64,000 bases of DNA from Lucinisca nassula. Lineage: Eukaryota > Mollusca > Bivalvia > Lucinida > Lucinidae. Below, piece by piece: positions 54,359-64,000 of this stretch. The DNA lies in the NCBI GenBank assembly GCA_963580285.1, contig OY757017.1, positions 112,997,245-113,061,244 of the forward strand, written 5' to 3'. Position 1 is the stretch's first letter. The number at the start of each line of letters is the position of its first letter. The translations under genes were made by a program, and so were the position numbers. Below the pieces are notes generated by a model. The model saw nothing but the letters and a program-made list of their open reading frames with translations, did not search any database and was not told where the DNA came from.

Positions 54359-54574
54359 ATGCCTTCCTGTAAGGTCAAATACTGCACAGTGAAAAGAGGA
54401 CAAGGAATTAGCTGTTTTGCTATCCCTGACCCTAAGAAACATAGAGAGTTATTCGAAAAATGGATTCATAATCTTGGAACAGAGAATCTCAACATCAAGA
54501 CATTTGTTTATGCAAAGCATAACATTGTTTGTGCTAAACATTTTGAAAATAGCTGTTTTCAAGTGGACTTGAAG
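54359..54574 (+). CDS. THAP-domain first exon
   Basis: THAP domains are C2CH zinc-dependent DNA-binding modules found in cellular regulators and P-element-type transposases. The frame begins MPSCKVKYC (C4, C9), then has FAIPDPK, the invariant Trp in EKWIHNL, and C58/H61 in IVCAKHFENSCF: the C2-C-H set in order. It ends before the AVPT-type motif of the domain. A donor-like AAG|GT at 54574-54576 probably joins it to a later exon, which I could not find; the frame itself runs to a stop at 54611-54613. Start context AAAAATGC is acceptable. Lies inside a TTAA-bounded element, so it may be transposon-derived. Confidence 0.75.
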
Positions 54575-54610
54575 GTTTTTTTGATTACTTATTTCTTTTC
54601 TTTTCTTCAA

Positions 54611-54835
54611 TAAACCATTTAGTACCAGAAACCCCAAAATGGGTACCCTGGCAAACATTGCATGCTCAGATCAGATGCCGCAGAATGCGTCTGATCAGGG
54701 CCTCCACTGTTTGCTAAAAATCCAGTCATTTTCCTAATAAATTTTGATGAAAACACTACCTGACACCCCTAAATTTTGAAATGAACTCCTGCTATATATA
54801 AAGAGGAAGATTCCATTTGGTACAAAAAGGGTTAA
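54611..54835. mobile_element. TTAA MITE, family A
   Basis: Left TTAA lost (ATAAACCATTTAGTACC), right end GGTACAAAAAGGGTTAA intact. It lies immediately after the stop codon of the THAP frame. Confidence 0.8.
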
Positions 54836-55040
54836 TTAATGCACATCATTATCATTTAACCAATCATTACATTAACACGCCTTGACAAGTTTAGGTAATA
54901 TTTCATCGCATTTCACATGGTATTTTGTGATATTTTTAAAGCATAGATTGTGGGTACTCCTTAGAAATGTCTCAATGAGGCGATTCCTTTGGGCACCCAT
55001 AATTTATGTTTTGGAGAAATTATCAGAATATATATTTTAC

Positions 55041-55151
55041 CTACAAAAACTCCTCTTCTTTGAACTCGGGCTCATACTGATAGCCCTGAGTACCAAACTC
55101 AGGAAAACTGTCTTCAAAGTCTTTATTTTCGTCCAAAGACAAAATGAAGCC
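55041..55151 (-). other. Exon-like acidic frame
   Basis: 36 codons ending in TAG read as an acidic, aromatic segment (ENKDFEDSFPEFG, then GYQYEPEFKEEEFL). The codon pattern looks coding, but there is no start and an in-frame TAA lies just upstream. TAG overlaps a donor-like G|GTAAAA. Could be a last exon of a gene on the minus strand. No family assigned. Confidence 0.25.
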
Positions 55152-55493
55152 TTATGTAAGATGCTGAACTGACAGCCTATTCAAAGGATTTTTGAGAATT
55201 CAACCTGATTAGAGAGCCTAATCAATTCTCCTTTAGTAGCTGCATAGAGAGACATAGAGCTTCTACAGTCTCCATGAGATCAGGATTTTAGCAAACATGT
55301 TGAACCCTGGGAAAGATTTGGATTACCTTGGGGAAAATATGGCCGCTGCCAGAAGACTTCACTGAAACCATTAAATGTTGATTTAATTACCTTAGCAGGT
55401 TTCAATTGGTAATAAAAGTCAGAGATTAATCATTACAGTAACTTTTTCTTGCAAATGAAGTAATTATGTTATAAAGGTGGTCATTCACTTTAA

Positions 55494-55779
55494 GCATACA
55501 TGTACTTGTTTGTTACGTAAGTGCGTAGCGTAAATAATACTACGGATAGCTACGTGTATGTTTGATTGCCAATTTAATTGCCAATTTAAGGAAACCGAAC
55601 ACTATCTCTCTCTTCATAGTCACAGAAGCACTATAATTATTTCATGCTTTGTTTCACCGGGTCATTTAGTCGTAATTTACGGTACTTAACCATTCATAAT
55701 GTTTTTTTTTTATTATTATTATATATTTTATTCAAATTGGTTGTAATTTAATGAACAAAAACCTATACATGTACATGTA
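55494..55779. repeat. Direct repeat pairing with 54015-54060
   Basis: 'catgctttgtttcaccgggt' at about 55645 matches 'catgctttgtctcaccgggt' at about 54022, so the THAP element is bracketed by ~50-bp imperfect direct repeats in addition to its inverted ends. No gene. Confidence 0.5.
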
Positions 55780-56126
55780 ATTCGATAAAAATTGATGTGC
55801 GATACAAGCGTGGGCCAACGTGGACCTAAGCGTGTAGCGTGAAGGCTTTCCGTGGATCGCGATGGTTGCGAGATACGAGCGTGGACAAACGTGAAATCAG
55901 CGTGGATCAAGCGTGGAACTAGCGTGGGTTTTGCGAGGGTTGTGCGCGAAGCGTAATCCTTTTCTCGTTCATGCACGATCGTGAGGGATAATAAGATTTC
56001 TAAGACTGTACTGTACGCGGTAATAAACACTTTATCTGTCCCACTGCCTTGAAGCATATAAGACGTTGACGGCCAGGGCTTTTCCCGTTCTATTTTTAGA
56101 ACCGGAAGTATGTCACGAAAAAAGCT
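55780..56126. repeat. Host repeat with an empty foldback insertion site
   Basis: Degenerate GCGTGG-type repeats (55790-55960) are followed by 'gggataataagatttctaag', TA at 56014-56015 and 'tttatctgtcccactgcc'. The same sequences flank the foldback element on its right (36839 on) and left (up to 31503) in inverse order. The 142-codon minus-strand frame here is not a gene. Confidence 0.75.
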
Positions 56127-56130
56127 CCTA

Positions 56131-56452
56131 TACTGCGATCGGTCACATTTAACCATTACTCGCAGGTGTTCATTACATACACTCCAGGTTGCAGGGTTGA
56201 AGGCCTACACAGTAATCATGTAATTACTGTAGGGGTCTTTAACCTGCACAGGAGATGACTCTTCCTGCCCAGGGGGCCGCCAGTTAACCTCCCGATCCGA
56301 AGGACGGTGCACTTTTTGGCATTCATCCCTGCAAATGATCCCAATGGAGCGTGTTCGGGCACCGAAATAACCACCTCCTCCGGGGATCGAACGGGGGGCC
56401 TCTAGCATCAGAGGCAAGTGCACTAACCATTGAGCTGTCATGCTCTGACTCA
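56131..56452 (-). mobile_element. tRNA-derived SINE, family S5, minus strand
   Basis: Sense head near 56452 ('gcatgacagctcaatggtta'); box-B-like GTTCGATCCC. Confidence 0.8.
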
Positions 56453-56489
56453 GGACAAAACGACTCCGGACCGAAACGACCCGTGACCA

Positions 56490-56690
56490 TCTAAGCCTGC
56501 CCAGGAAAAGCTGTGCAAGTCGGCCCATCGGTGCTTATAAACCCTATTGGTTTCATTTGGCAACAGGGCTAGAGATGTTATTTCATCTCAATATACGGTG
56601 AAAGTCCCACAAAATTGGAAGCAAGGTCTCCAAAATGACCTTTACAGTGTTGATGGGGACATAAACCCCAAATCAAACAAACAATTCATA
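56490..56690 (+). mobile_element. S1 SINE 3' part
   Basis: Begins at 'ctaagcctgcccaggaaaag' and runs to 'ccaaatcaaacaaacaa'. Before it at 56450-56485 are GACCGAAACGACCC words like those in the foldback spacer. Confidence 0.75.
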
Positions 56691-56763
56691 TATTCTCGTT
56701 TTTGTTTTTATTTTGACATTGACTTTATTTTTTCTAGACAGAATCAAATTTCGCAACATAAAC

Positions 56764-57100
56764 ATCAAAACTAAAAGGGTGGAGCGTGATAGCTCAGTGG
56801 TTAGTGCACTTGCCTCTGATGCTAGAGTTCCACGGTTCGATCCCCGGCAGCGGCGATAAAATTTCGGTGTCCGAACACGCTCCATTGACATCATTTGCAG
56901 GGATGAATGTCATAAAGTGCACCGTCCTTCGGATCGGGACGTTAACTGGAGGCCCCCTGTGCAGGGAGAACAATCCCCTGTGCAGGTTAAAGATCCCTAC
57001 CGTAATTACATGATTACTGTGTAGGCTTTCATCCTGCAAAACCTGGAGTGTATGTAATATACACCTGCGGTAATGGTCAAATGTGACCGACGCAGTATCA
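56764..57100 (+). mobile_element. tRNA-derived SINE, family S5
   Basis: Very similar to 51459-51790; ends in GATA repeats at 57101-57118. Confidence 0.85.
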
Positions 57101-57118
57101 GAAGATAGATAGATAGAT

Positions 57119-57488
57119 AGGGGGGAAAAACGAAATTTTGTTGACAGAACAAAAATCTGCTAAAACTCCAAAGGCAAAGAGTGATCGAAAAAAGGTGGTG
57201 GTCGAAAATAGGTTGTGGCGGATGAAACACTGAATGCAGACCTGACAAACAGAAATTACTTCTTCTTTAAACTAATCTCCCAACATTTATCTAGAAAACA
57301 TCAGTGCGGCCCATCAATGATAAGTTATGTTTATGGTTTTTAATGGCAAGCAAATTTTGCCCAGGAACTTGTTGCTTTATTGGAGATTATAAAAACCGGA
57401 ACTAACGGTCGGAATTGGGTGCGTAAACTTACCGGAACGCAAACTCCCCCAAACTCCGACGGTCACCACTGATTGGGAGTTTGCAAAC
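57119..57488. other. No gene recognised
   Basis: No coding frame recognised. Near 57430-57490 the phrase 'caaactcccc' recurs. Confidence 0.45.
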
Positions 57489-57712
57489 TCCCCAAGAGGA
57501 ATGTAGGACAAAACGTCCCATGGACAAAACGTCCCATGCCATTTTTGACCAGGTGGACAAAACGTCCCACATCATTTTTTCAGGGTGGACAAAACGTCCC
57601 ACATCATTTTTCCAGGGTGGACAAAACGTCCCACACGATTTTGACAGGGTGGACAAAACGTCCCATGCTATTTTGACAGGGTGCCAAAACGTTCCATATT
57701 TTTGGGGTGGTG
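57489..57712 (+). repeat. GGACAAAACGTCCCA tandem array, left arm
   Basis: Six to seven units of about 37 bp, each GGTGGACAAAACGTCCCA plus 'catcattttttcag' or a variant. The word GGAC(AAAA)GTCC-like core is itself nearly palindromic. Inverted counterpart at 58231-58432. Confidence 0.85.
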
Positions 57713-58230
57713 TTTAGGGAGGAGGAAGGGATTTGGAAGGGTATGTGACAATATACATGTACTCCCAATGAATGTGGAAATATATTTAGATGCTTTTATT
57801 TAAAAACATGAATATGCAAACACAATCATTAAGGAGCACATGGTTAAGAGCATTTTTTACATAAAATACATTTTATAATGATAGCACATACAAGGAAATA
57901 TGTACAACTTAACTTACTCTGTTACCATTTGAAACAATATCATAATAGTATCTGAAACACAATTTTCACCTGGATATATCATCATGTATAAAAATACTGA
58001 AAAGTATCTTGTATAAAAATACTGAAAATATATTCATATCCCAAGTACCAAACATTATTGTTTCACAATTACTTCATCCTGATACACTGACCAATAACAT
58101 CTAGAAATCTTTCCATTCACCAGTTGTGTACACAGGGTCGAGTCTCTTCTGTAACTGATGGTTTTCATACGGATTTTTATTAAGTATAATGATTCCCTTT
58201 TAGAGAAATAAACTTACCTTCTAATTAATT
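57713..58230. other. Spacer between inverted arrays
   Basis: AT-rich. 'aaatactgaaaa' is duplicated near 57990 and 58017. No gene seen. Confidence 0.5.
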
Positions 58231-58432
58231 CTATGGGACGTTTTGTCCACCCTGTCAAATTAGCATGGGACGTTTTGTCCCCCCTGTCAAAATAGTGTGG
58301 GACGTTTTGTCCACCCTGAAAAAATGATGTGGGACGTTTTGTCCACCCTGAAAAAATGATGTGGGACATTTTGTCCACGTGGTCAAAAATGGCATGGGAC
58401 GTTTTGTCCATGGGACGTTTTGTCCGGCTCCC
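58231..58432 (-). repeat. GGACAAAACGTCCCA tandem array, right arm
   Basis: Inverse orientation of 57489-57712 with the same order of unit variants, so the two arrays form one interrupted palindrome of about 940 bp. Confidence 0.85.
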
Positions 58433-60766
58433 CCCCAAGAGTGGTGACCCCTCGGTCATAGTCGGGCATAATCCTGTTATTTGGATCGCGATCCAAATTA
58501 ATATTCATAATTTTATTTTGTAGTGAAAGCACGTCATTACTTAATAGTAGGGGTATATTTTGTATTTGCCAGCAAATGTCAGGCCCCGATAGCTCAGTGG
58601 TAGAGCGTCCGCTTCGGGAATGGAAGGTCGCGGGTTCGAGCCCCGGCCGCGCCATGCCAAAGGCGTGAAAAATGGTACTAGGTGCTCCCTTGGCTGACGC
58701 TCGCATTATCAGGGGTAGACCTAGGAAGATAAATGAAGGCAGGTAAGTATTTGTTAAAGGATACTTTGTTTGTCGCAATAAAAGCTCTACAGAGCTTATG
58801 TTGTTTGTTTCGGATATGCGACGTTAAATAAAGCTTCTTTATCTTTATCTTTTTATAGTCGGAACTACTTTCAAGCGCATTAATTTCGACTAGACATCGT
58901 TACTCTCTGTTTCGATATATCTCGTTGCAACGCCAAATCGTTGTCGATACTACGGCGGCCCACTTGACGCCTAGGACCCTTCCTAAGTTTTCTCTATTTT
59001 TTTTTTTGTCTCACCATAACACTTGTAAAGATTTAGTAACTGACCGATCCAAATAACAGGAGTATAATATAGAACACGAGCATAAAATCCTGGAGTAAAA
59101 TATTGCCACGCAAGGGGAAGTTTCCCCGGGAAAAGGGTTTTCTTTGGGGGATAATCATCAGAAAATGGGGCTTGGCATCTTTTGGGGTTAGTGTCTTAAA
59201 ATGTCAAGTAATAAGGAAATTCGCTTTTCAAATAGGCGATCCAAATAACAGGAGTATTAAGGCGACGAATTAGGTCATCGTATCCCTACGCCGTACTTGA
59301 GGCAAATTAAAACATGATTTCTTCCGTTATTTAATATTTTTAGCCTGCAAAGAGTGCCGAGTGCACCGTCATATGGCTACTTATCGCAAATTGGATGTTA
59401 AATAAGATTTATACCGTTGTTTCATAATTTCTAGGGATAATTCACCCAGCCAGCAAAAAGAATGCCTATCCCACGTAGTTGCAACATCATATCGCTGTCG
59501 GCCCCATGATTCAGCTATTTCGTATATGCTTGTGTAGAACTTGGAAAGATTAACTGACCGATCCAAATAACAGGAGTAGTATATAAGACGACAAGCAAGC
59601 CTTACTTTGTAGGCACTGAGTATATCTCATATAAATTTCAATCAATAATAAAATATATTGCAATGAGAGGGGAAGTTTCCCCTGGAAAAGGTTTTCTTTG
59701 GGGGATGATGCTTCAGAAAATGGGGCTTGGTATGTTTTGGGGTTAGTGTCTTAAAATACTTATAAGAAATGTAGGATCCAAATAACAGGATTATTAAGGT
59801 GACGATTTTTACGATCTACTTACCGCGTTCACGAGTGTCATATAAGATTTATTCCGTAATTTTAACACACATCTCGAGTTTCCACAATTTCCCGTGACAG
59901 TTCTCCCAGCCAGCAACGAATGCCGAGCCAACGTCGTTGCAACGTCATATCACTACACACGTCTCATGAATGAATGACTATGTACATCTTGAGAAGTATT
60001 CGACAGTGAAAGATTGGTGAGTACTAGATCTATATTTTCCGTCACTTTAATACTCCCGTTATGTGGATCGCAGCTTGTCAATGAAGCATATGTTCTTTGA
60101 AAACGTGTTATTTTCAGACACTAACCCCAAAAGATGCCAAGCCCCATTTTCTTTGGAATTATCCCCTAAAGAAAACCCTTTTCCCGGGGAAACTTCCCCT
60201 TGCATGGCAATATTACAAGTATAAAGTAGCCTATATTGCTACTGATATAAGATATGATTAGTTGCTTACTTACTATATATTATACTCCTGTTATTTGGAT
60301 CGGTAAGTATTATTGATGGTTATAATACCCATATATATTTGCGGTGTCCTTAATGTACTAAAGGTCCTCAAAAAAGGACAGCTAGTGAATGTCTAAATGT
60401 GTCATTATATGTATATAAGGTCTATCATTAGTAACTTCATTCTTGAAATGGGTTTATAGTGCAAAACAGAATTCTTACGGAATAAACCGAATCACCCAAT
60501 TTTATTTGGAAGTAGTTCTCTCTGATCACAAATTGTTCTCACGAAATAAATTTCAATCAAAAATAAACCGAATCACAGATTTGCAAAAAATAATTACGAG
60601 ATAAAAAATAGTGCGTCCCTTTCCCTGCACAGATCTGTTGCATTGTCTTATAAAGTACAAAAACTAGTTTGGAACTCGATCCAAATAACAGGATAATGCC
60701 CATAGTCGGACCTTCAGAGTGTATTCCGAAGGTCAGTCAAGACCGAGAGGTCACCACTGCTGGGGA
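58433..60766. mobile_element. Element with GATCCAAATAACAGGA ends and internal copies
   Basis: Inverted ends: 58433-58490 ('agtggtgacc' ... 'atagtcgggcataatcctg' ... 'ttatttggatcg') against 60674-60766. The word CGATCCAAATAACAGGA recurs inside near 59045, 59238, 59553 and 59768, and inverted near 60285. A ~110-bp block with 'ggggaagtttcccc' and 'ggggttagtgtcttaaaat' appears at 59113, 59667 and, inverted, 60105-60215. No coding region. Hosts a SINE at 58581. Confidence 0.6.
58581..58850 (+). mobile_element. tRNA-derived SINE, family S6, complete
   Basis: tRNA-like head with box A ATAGCTCAGTGG, CGG in the loop (Pro-like) and box B GGTTCGAGCCC. The body matches 28200-28435, and the tail is TTTATCTTTATCTTT. 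It is a SINE and not a tRNA gene: the anticodon stem is broken and a repeat body follows without a terminator. Confidence 0.85.
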
Positions 60767-60802
60767 GTCAATGTCAAATGAAGTCAATGTCAAAAAAATT
60801 CT

Positions 60803-60836
60803 GAGAATCAGAATCAGAATCAGAATCAGAATTGTT
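60803..60836. repeat. (CAGAAT)n tail of the LINE
   Basis: On the minus strand (GATTCT)n forms the 3' end of the LINE at 60849-62960; short tandem 3' tails are typical of several non-LTR clades. Confidence 0.8.
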
Positions 60837-60848
60837 ACTGGTGACACG

Positions 60849-62960
60849 TCAAATGACATTCATACACCAGGACCTGTGATGTGGGAAGTTAGTCCCTAGC
60901 TCTAACCCCAAAGAGGTAAATTTAGCTACACAATCATCAGCACCTTCAGCTGTCGAAATAATCGAATCGGGAAGGGCATTCCAATCTCTAATGGTTCTGG
61001 GGAAGAACGACTCTTTATAAATGTCAGTTCTTGCGCTAAGGGTCTGAAACGCCAACGAATGTTGATTTCTACAGTGTCTAGCTGGGGGAACAAGGTCATC
61101 TGTTGGAATGCTGGCAGCACCCTTTAGACCTTTGTATAAAAGGATTAGCCTACTGTCTTTTCTCCTTTTCTTGAGAGACTCCCATTTTAATTTTCCAAGT
61201 ATTCCAGTCATGCTCCCAGTTTCAAAGCAGTAATTGCCTGTTACAAATCTAGCAGCTCTATTCTGTACTTTCTCAATTTCATCGTTAAGGACCACACCAC
61301 TGGGGTCCCAGATAAACTACCATATTCCAAGATTGGGCGAACAAGACCTTTATATGCTGCCTCTTTTACATCTTGAGGGCACTGATGAAGATTTCGCCTC
61401 AGGAAACCAAGCGCTCTATTTGCCTTAGTACACATGTTGCTAATACGAGTATTCCATCTCAAGTTGTGTGAGATTGTCACTCCAAGGTATTTAATGGAGT
61501 CCACATTCTCGAGGACCGTTCCCTCTAAGGTGTAAGAAGCCTCAACTTTGTTAGATCTCTTCCTAGTTATCTGCATAATATTGCATTTAACTGGCTGAAA
61601 TCTCATGCCCCATTTACGTGCCCAACATCCTAATCTATCTATGTCAGCCTGAAGTTTCAATGAGTCATCTGTATCTCTAATTTCCCGGTAACAAACACAG
61701 TCATCTGCGAACAGTCTTATTTCTGAGTCAATGTCAGTGGAAATATCATTGATGTACAGGGAGAACAAAAGTGGACCAAGAACGGTCCCTTGCGGGATTC
61801 CAGACAAAACGGGAGCCCACTCCGAAGATTCACCATTAACAACAACCCGCTGTTTTTTGTAGCAAAGAAAGGAATCTATCCATTTGAGGGTCTTTCCCCC
61901 AATTCCATAACCAAATAACTTAGATTTAAGTAGTTCATGAGGAGGGGTGTCAAAAGCCTTCTCGAAGTCCAGAATAAATGTGTCCACCTGTCCCCCTTTG
62001 TCCAAGATTTTTGCCCAGTCATTAATAACTGTGCTTAGCTGAGTTTCACAACTGTGCCTTTTCCTAAATGCATGTTGTCTGTCTGACAAAAGTTTATGTT
62101 CGTCCAAGTGGGCAATGATGTTCGAGCAGACTATATGTTCCAGCAATTTACACAGAACACAAGTCAGAGACACAGGGCGATAATTACGGGCAAGAGCCCT
62201 ATCTCCTTTTTTGAAGAGTGTCAGATGTTTGCTAAGAGCCAATCTTTGGGGATTTCACCCGTATCAAGAGACTGTTGAAACAAGTGTGCAAAAACTGGAC
62301 CCAACTCATTTGCTAGTTCCTTCAGGACTCTAGGATGAAGCTCATCAGGTCCTAAGGCCTTACTGGGGTTTAAGCCTTGAAGTAATTTGATCACTCATAC
62401 AGCTGTCACAACAATATTATACATGAATGGGGCCGATCTTCCAGTCAATGGAAACTCCGTGAACTCAGTTTTATTAAACGCATCATTGAATTGACCAACT
62501 AGTTCCTCTGCCCTTTCAGAGTCTGATTCAGCAACCCCGTCCCCTCCTCTTTTATTAAGGGGCAGGATACCTTGCCTGTCTTTCTTCTGGCTATTAATAT
62601 ATCTGTAGAAGTCTCTGGGATTTGCCTTTACATCACCTACCAAGTTACTCACATACAAATCATGCTGATTTTTTATATCAGTCTTGATTTCACGTCTCAA
62701 GTTTTCAAATTTTGTCCGGAGTTTACCACTTCCCGTCTTTTTTGCCTTTGCATGAATCTTATTCCTTCTGCGAATTGTCCTTCTTATCTCTGGAGTGATC
62801 CAGGGAATAGAAGATACAGACCTACTAGTTTTTGAGGGGATATGATTTTCGGCCGAAGTATGAATGAAAGAAGTTATCAAATCAAAATTCTCCTGTACAG
62901 ACCGAGCATCTGAATGACCATTAAAGTAATTCTGAGTATGACCGGAACAGGCCTACTTAC
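60849..62960 (-). pseudogene. 5'-truncated non-LTR retrotransposon, reverse transcriptase
   Basis: Minus-strand frames read in order. First comes a linker (62960-62395: WITPEIRRTIRRRNKIHAKAK ... NPRDFYRYINSQKKD). Then comes the RT core, with KALGPDELHP, NYRPVSLTCVLCKLLEH, LDFEKAFDT (motif A), SGIPQGTVLGPLLFSLYIND, the catalytic LFADD, and KYLGVTISHNLRWNTRI. The C-terminal part follows (EKVQNRAARFVTGNY ... RTIRDWNALPDSI). The endonuclease domain is absent. It is dead: TGA at 62395-62397 in the middle of the frame, a frameshift at about 62213-62225 and another near 61305. The 3' end has a conserved ~80-bp stretch and a (GATTCT)n tail. Clade probably Jockey/CR1-like. Confidence 0.9.
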
Positions 62961-62962
62961 CG

Positions 62963-63112
62963 GAATCAGAATTGTTACTGGTGACACGTCAAATGACATT
63001 CATACACCAAGACATGTGATATGGGAAGTTAGTCCCTAGCTCTATCAAAATTAATACTGGTGACACGTCAAATGACATTCATATACCTGGCCCTGTGATG
63101 TGGGAATTTAGT
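62963..63112 (-). mobile_element. Two further copies of the LINE 3' end, head to tail
   Basis: 'gtgacacgtcaaatgacatt' occurs at about 60840, 62980 and 63061, each followed by 'catacacc(a/t)gg' and 'gtgggaagttagtc'-like sequence. The last two lie immediately 5' of the truncated LINE, so three LINE 3' ends are stacked in the same orientation. Confidence 0.75.
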
Positions 63113-63240
63113 CAACAGGCGGAGAAGGTACAGAGGACAGCTGCTCAATGGACCTGCAGGCGATGGCGAAATAGAAGTAGCGACGATGACATGCTCAATG
63201 AGCTAGAGTGGCCGTCCCTGGAGGCCCGGCGTGAGCAGCC
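63110..63240 (+). pseudogene. LINE C-terminal fragment, plus strand
   Basis: The frame reads QQAEKVQRTAAQWTCRRWRN, then DDMLNELEWPSLEARRE, a sequence typical of the last part of LINE reverse transcriptases. It is opposite in strand to the neighbouring LINE. Cut by the poly-T at 63242-63270. Confidence 0.75.
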
Positions 63241-63241
63241 C

Positions 63242-63345
63242 TCTTTTTTCTTTTTTTTTTTTTTTTTTTTCTCCTATTACTGCTACTCGCTCACATCTGA
63301 GCATTACGAGCAGGATTTCCTTGGGTGGTAACCAGTACATTTTTT
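63242..63345 (-). mobile_element. SINE 3' end
   Basis: Poly-T/TTTC, then 'ctcctattactgctactcgc' and 'tcacatctgagcattacgag', as at 34420-34500. On the minus strand this is the 3' end of a SINE related to S5. Confidence 0.55.
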
Positions 63346-63396
63346 TTAACCTTATTCTATTATATACACCCTGATACAGTGTCTATTGATAAATAG

Positions 63397-63556
63397 AGGA
63401 TAGTTACCTTTTTGAGGTGGATACCAAAACTTTTTCAACGAGTGTGTTGAAAACATCATAATTTTCACGAGAGCGAAGAAAGAGTGAAAATTCGGATGTT
63501 TTCAACACACGAGATGAAATACTTTTGGTATCCGCCGAGAAAAAAGTAAATGTTCT
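63397..63556. mobile_element. Palindromic MITE
   Basis: 'ggataccaaaactttttcaa' faces 'atacttttggtatcc', and inside 'gtgtgttgaaaacatc' faces 'gatgttttcaacacac' around a GA-rich loop. No coding region. Confidence 0.75.
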
Positions 63557-63599
63557 TTTTATTTTTATAATTTATAAGGACACTTACCTTAACTGATTC

Positions 63600-63705
63600 C
63601 GCCCCGCCCATTGGGGCTTGAAGAAATAAATGGGCTGCATGATGCTTCCACGCAGAGCTGAAACCATCCGCACACTAGTACTGGTAAACCGCTTAGAGGA
63701 TCAAA
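63600..63705 (+). mobile_element. S1 SINE 5' fragment
   Basis: Starts 'cgccccgcccattggggc' and stops after 'aaccgcttagagga'. Confidence 0.8.
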
Positions 63706-64000
63706 GTAGAAGTAAAACAAAGATCAGGAATTGATACAATTAACTTACTCCATCCATAAAAGACACCAAAGGGAAAGAAATACAAACATTAAGCGACCAG
63801 ACCATAATGGAAACCTAAACAAAGGAAGGCCATATGGACAGTAACTTTCCCACAAAATGGCCATATGGCCATCCAAAAATAAAAGACACAAGTGATACAC
63901 ACAGTAAGTAACAAACAACAACATAAATAAATCGCCACAGAAGAACCGCCTTGGAACGGTCAGTGGAAGATTTCCACTGGGGGGCTTAAATCGATTTTAC
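63706..64000. other. No gene recognised
   Basis: Repeats of 'ggccatatgg' near 63828 and 63860; nothing else seen to the window end. Confidence 0.45.

Larger units (their letters stand above)
54115..55489. mobile_element. 1.38-kb TTAA-bounded element carrying a THAP exon
   Basis: Inverted ends AGTGAATGACCACC and GGTGGTCATTCACT are flanked by TTAA at 54111-54114 and 55490-55493. Inside lie a THAP-domain exon, a family A MITE (54611-54835), part of a family B hairpin (about 54930-55020) and an exon-like acidic frame on the minus strand. It could be a deleted DNA transposon that encodes a THAP protein, or a captured gene piece. Confidence 0.6.

Noticed and set aside
55728..56156. 142-codon minus-strand frame
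   Set aside because: Spans the same dispersed repeat and the start of a SINE; the relative at 36839 does not keep the same frame.
56786..57013. Conserved plus-strand frame repeated at 51464
   Set aside because: Both are the sense strand of SINE S5; similarity reflects the SINE and not a protein.
57473..57717. Frames reading KRPTSFFQGGQNVPH repeatedly
   Set aside because: Direct translation of the GGACAAAACGTCCCA array; mirrored at 58214-58459.
58584..58655. Possible tRNA-Pro gene
   Set aside because: Anticodon stem is broken and the head is followed by a SINE body also found at 28200; scored as a SINE head.

Overview
The window looks like gene-poor, repeat-dense nuclear DNA from a marine invertebrate, most likely a bivalve mollusc. 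This rests on three things: spliced nuclear-type genes, a mitochondrial ribosomal protein gene, and the mix of repeats (tRNA-derived SINEs, short TTAA and TA hairpin MITEs, and many nested arrays with 145-345 bp units resembling bivalve 'pearl'/Helitron-like elements). The species call is inference. Only one ordinary cellular gene is clear: the bL36m (MRPL36) coding exon at 22950-23465 on the minus strand. A THAP-domain exon at 54.36 kb sits inside a TTAA-bounded element and may be transposon-derived.

The centre of interest is 38480-45939, a complete Maverick/Polinton-type element. It has a 6-bp target duplication (CCTACA at 38474-38479 and 45940-45945), terminal inverted repeats of about 0.94 and 1.03 kb beginning 5'-AG, and a compact minus-strand gene cluster. 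In transcription order the cluster holds a C2H2 protein, two overlapping small ORFs, a PC4-like ssDNA-binding domain, a tRNA-Met(CAU) gene, a Lys/Arg-rich frame, an A32-like packaging ATPase with an N-terminal zinc finger, two unknown proteins and an adenain-type cysteine protease followed by AATAAA. At 7.46 kb it is short for the class, and I see no polymerase B, integrase or capsid gene, so it is probably a deleted, non-autonomous derivative. The tRNA gene, the PC4-like domain and two in-frame-stop ORF pairs are the unusual parts.

Layout. 0-7.4 kb: nested tandem-repeat elements and MITEs. 7.8-11.96 kb: a 4.16-kb inverted-repeat element with 1.08-kb arms and a 5-bp target duplication. 12-21 kb: SINEs, MITEs, a LINE zinc-finger remnant, and a 145-bp minisatellite split by a composite element. 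21-24 kb: MITE cluster around MRPL36. 24-28 kb: tandem-unit elements. 28.4-31.3 kb: a split palindrome holding a LINE fragment. 31.5-36.84 kb: a 5.33-kb TA-flanked foldback element whose empty site is visible at 56014. 38.5-45.9 kb: the Maverick element. 46-57 kb: SINEs, MITEs, the THAP element. 57.5-60.8 kb: two inverted-repeat structures built from short motifs. 60.8-63.3 kb: broken LINE copies. 63.3-64 kb: palindrome and SINE fragment.

Most open frames outside the entries below are chance frames in simple sequence or repeats. All family assignments come from reading motifs by eye; no database search was run.
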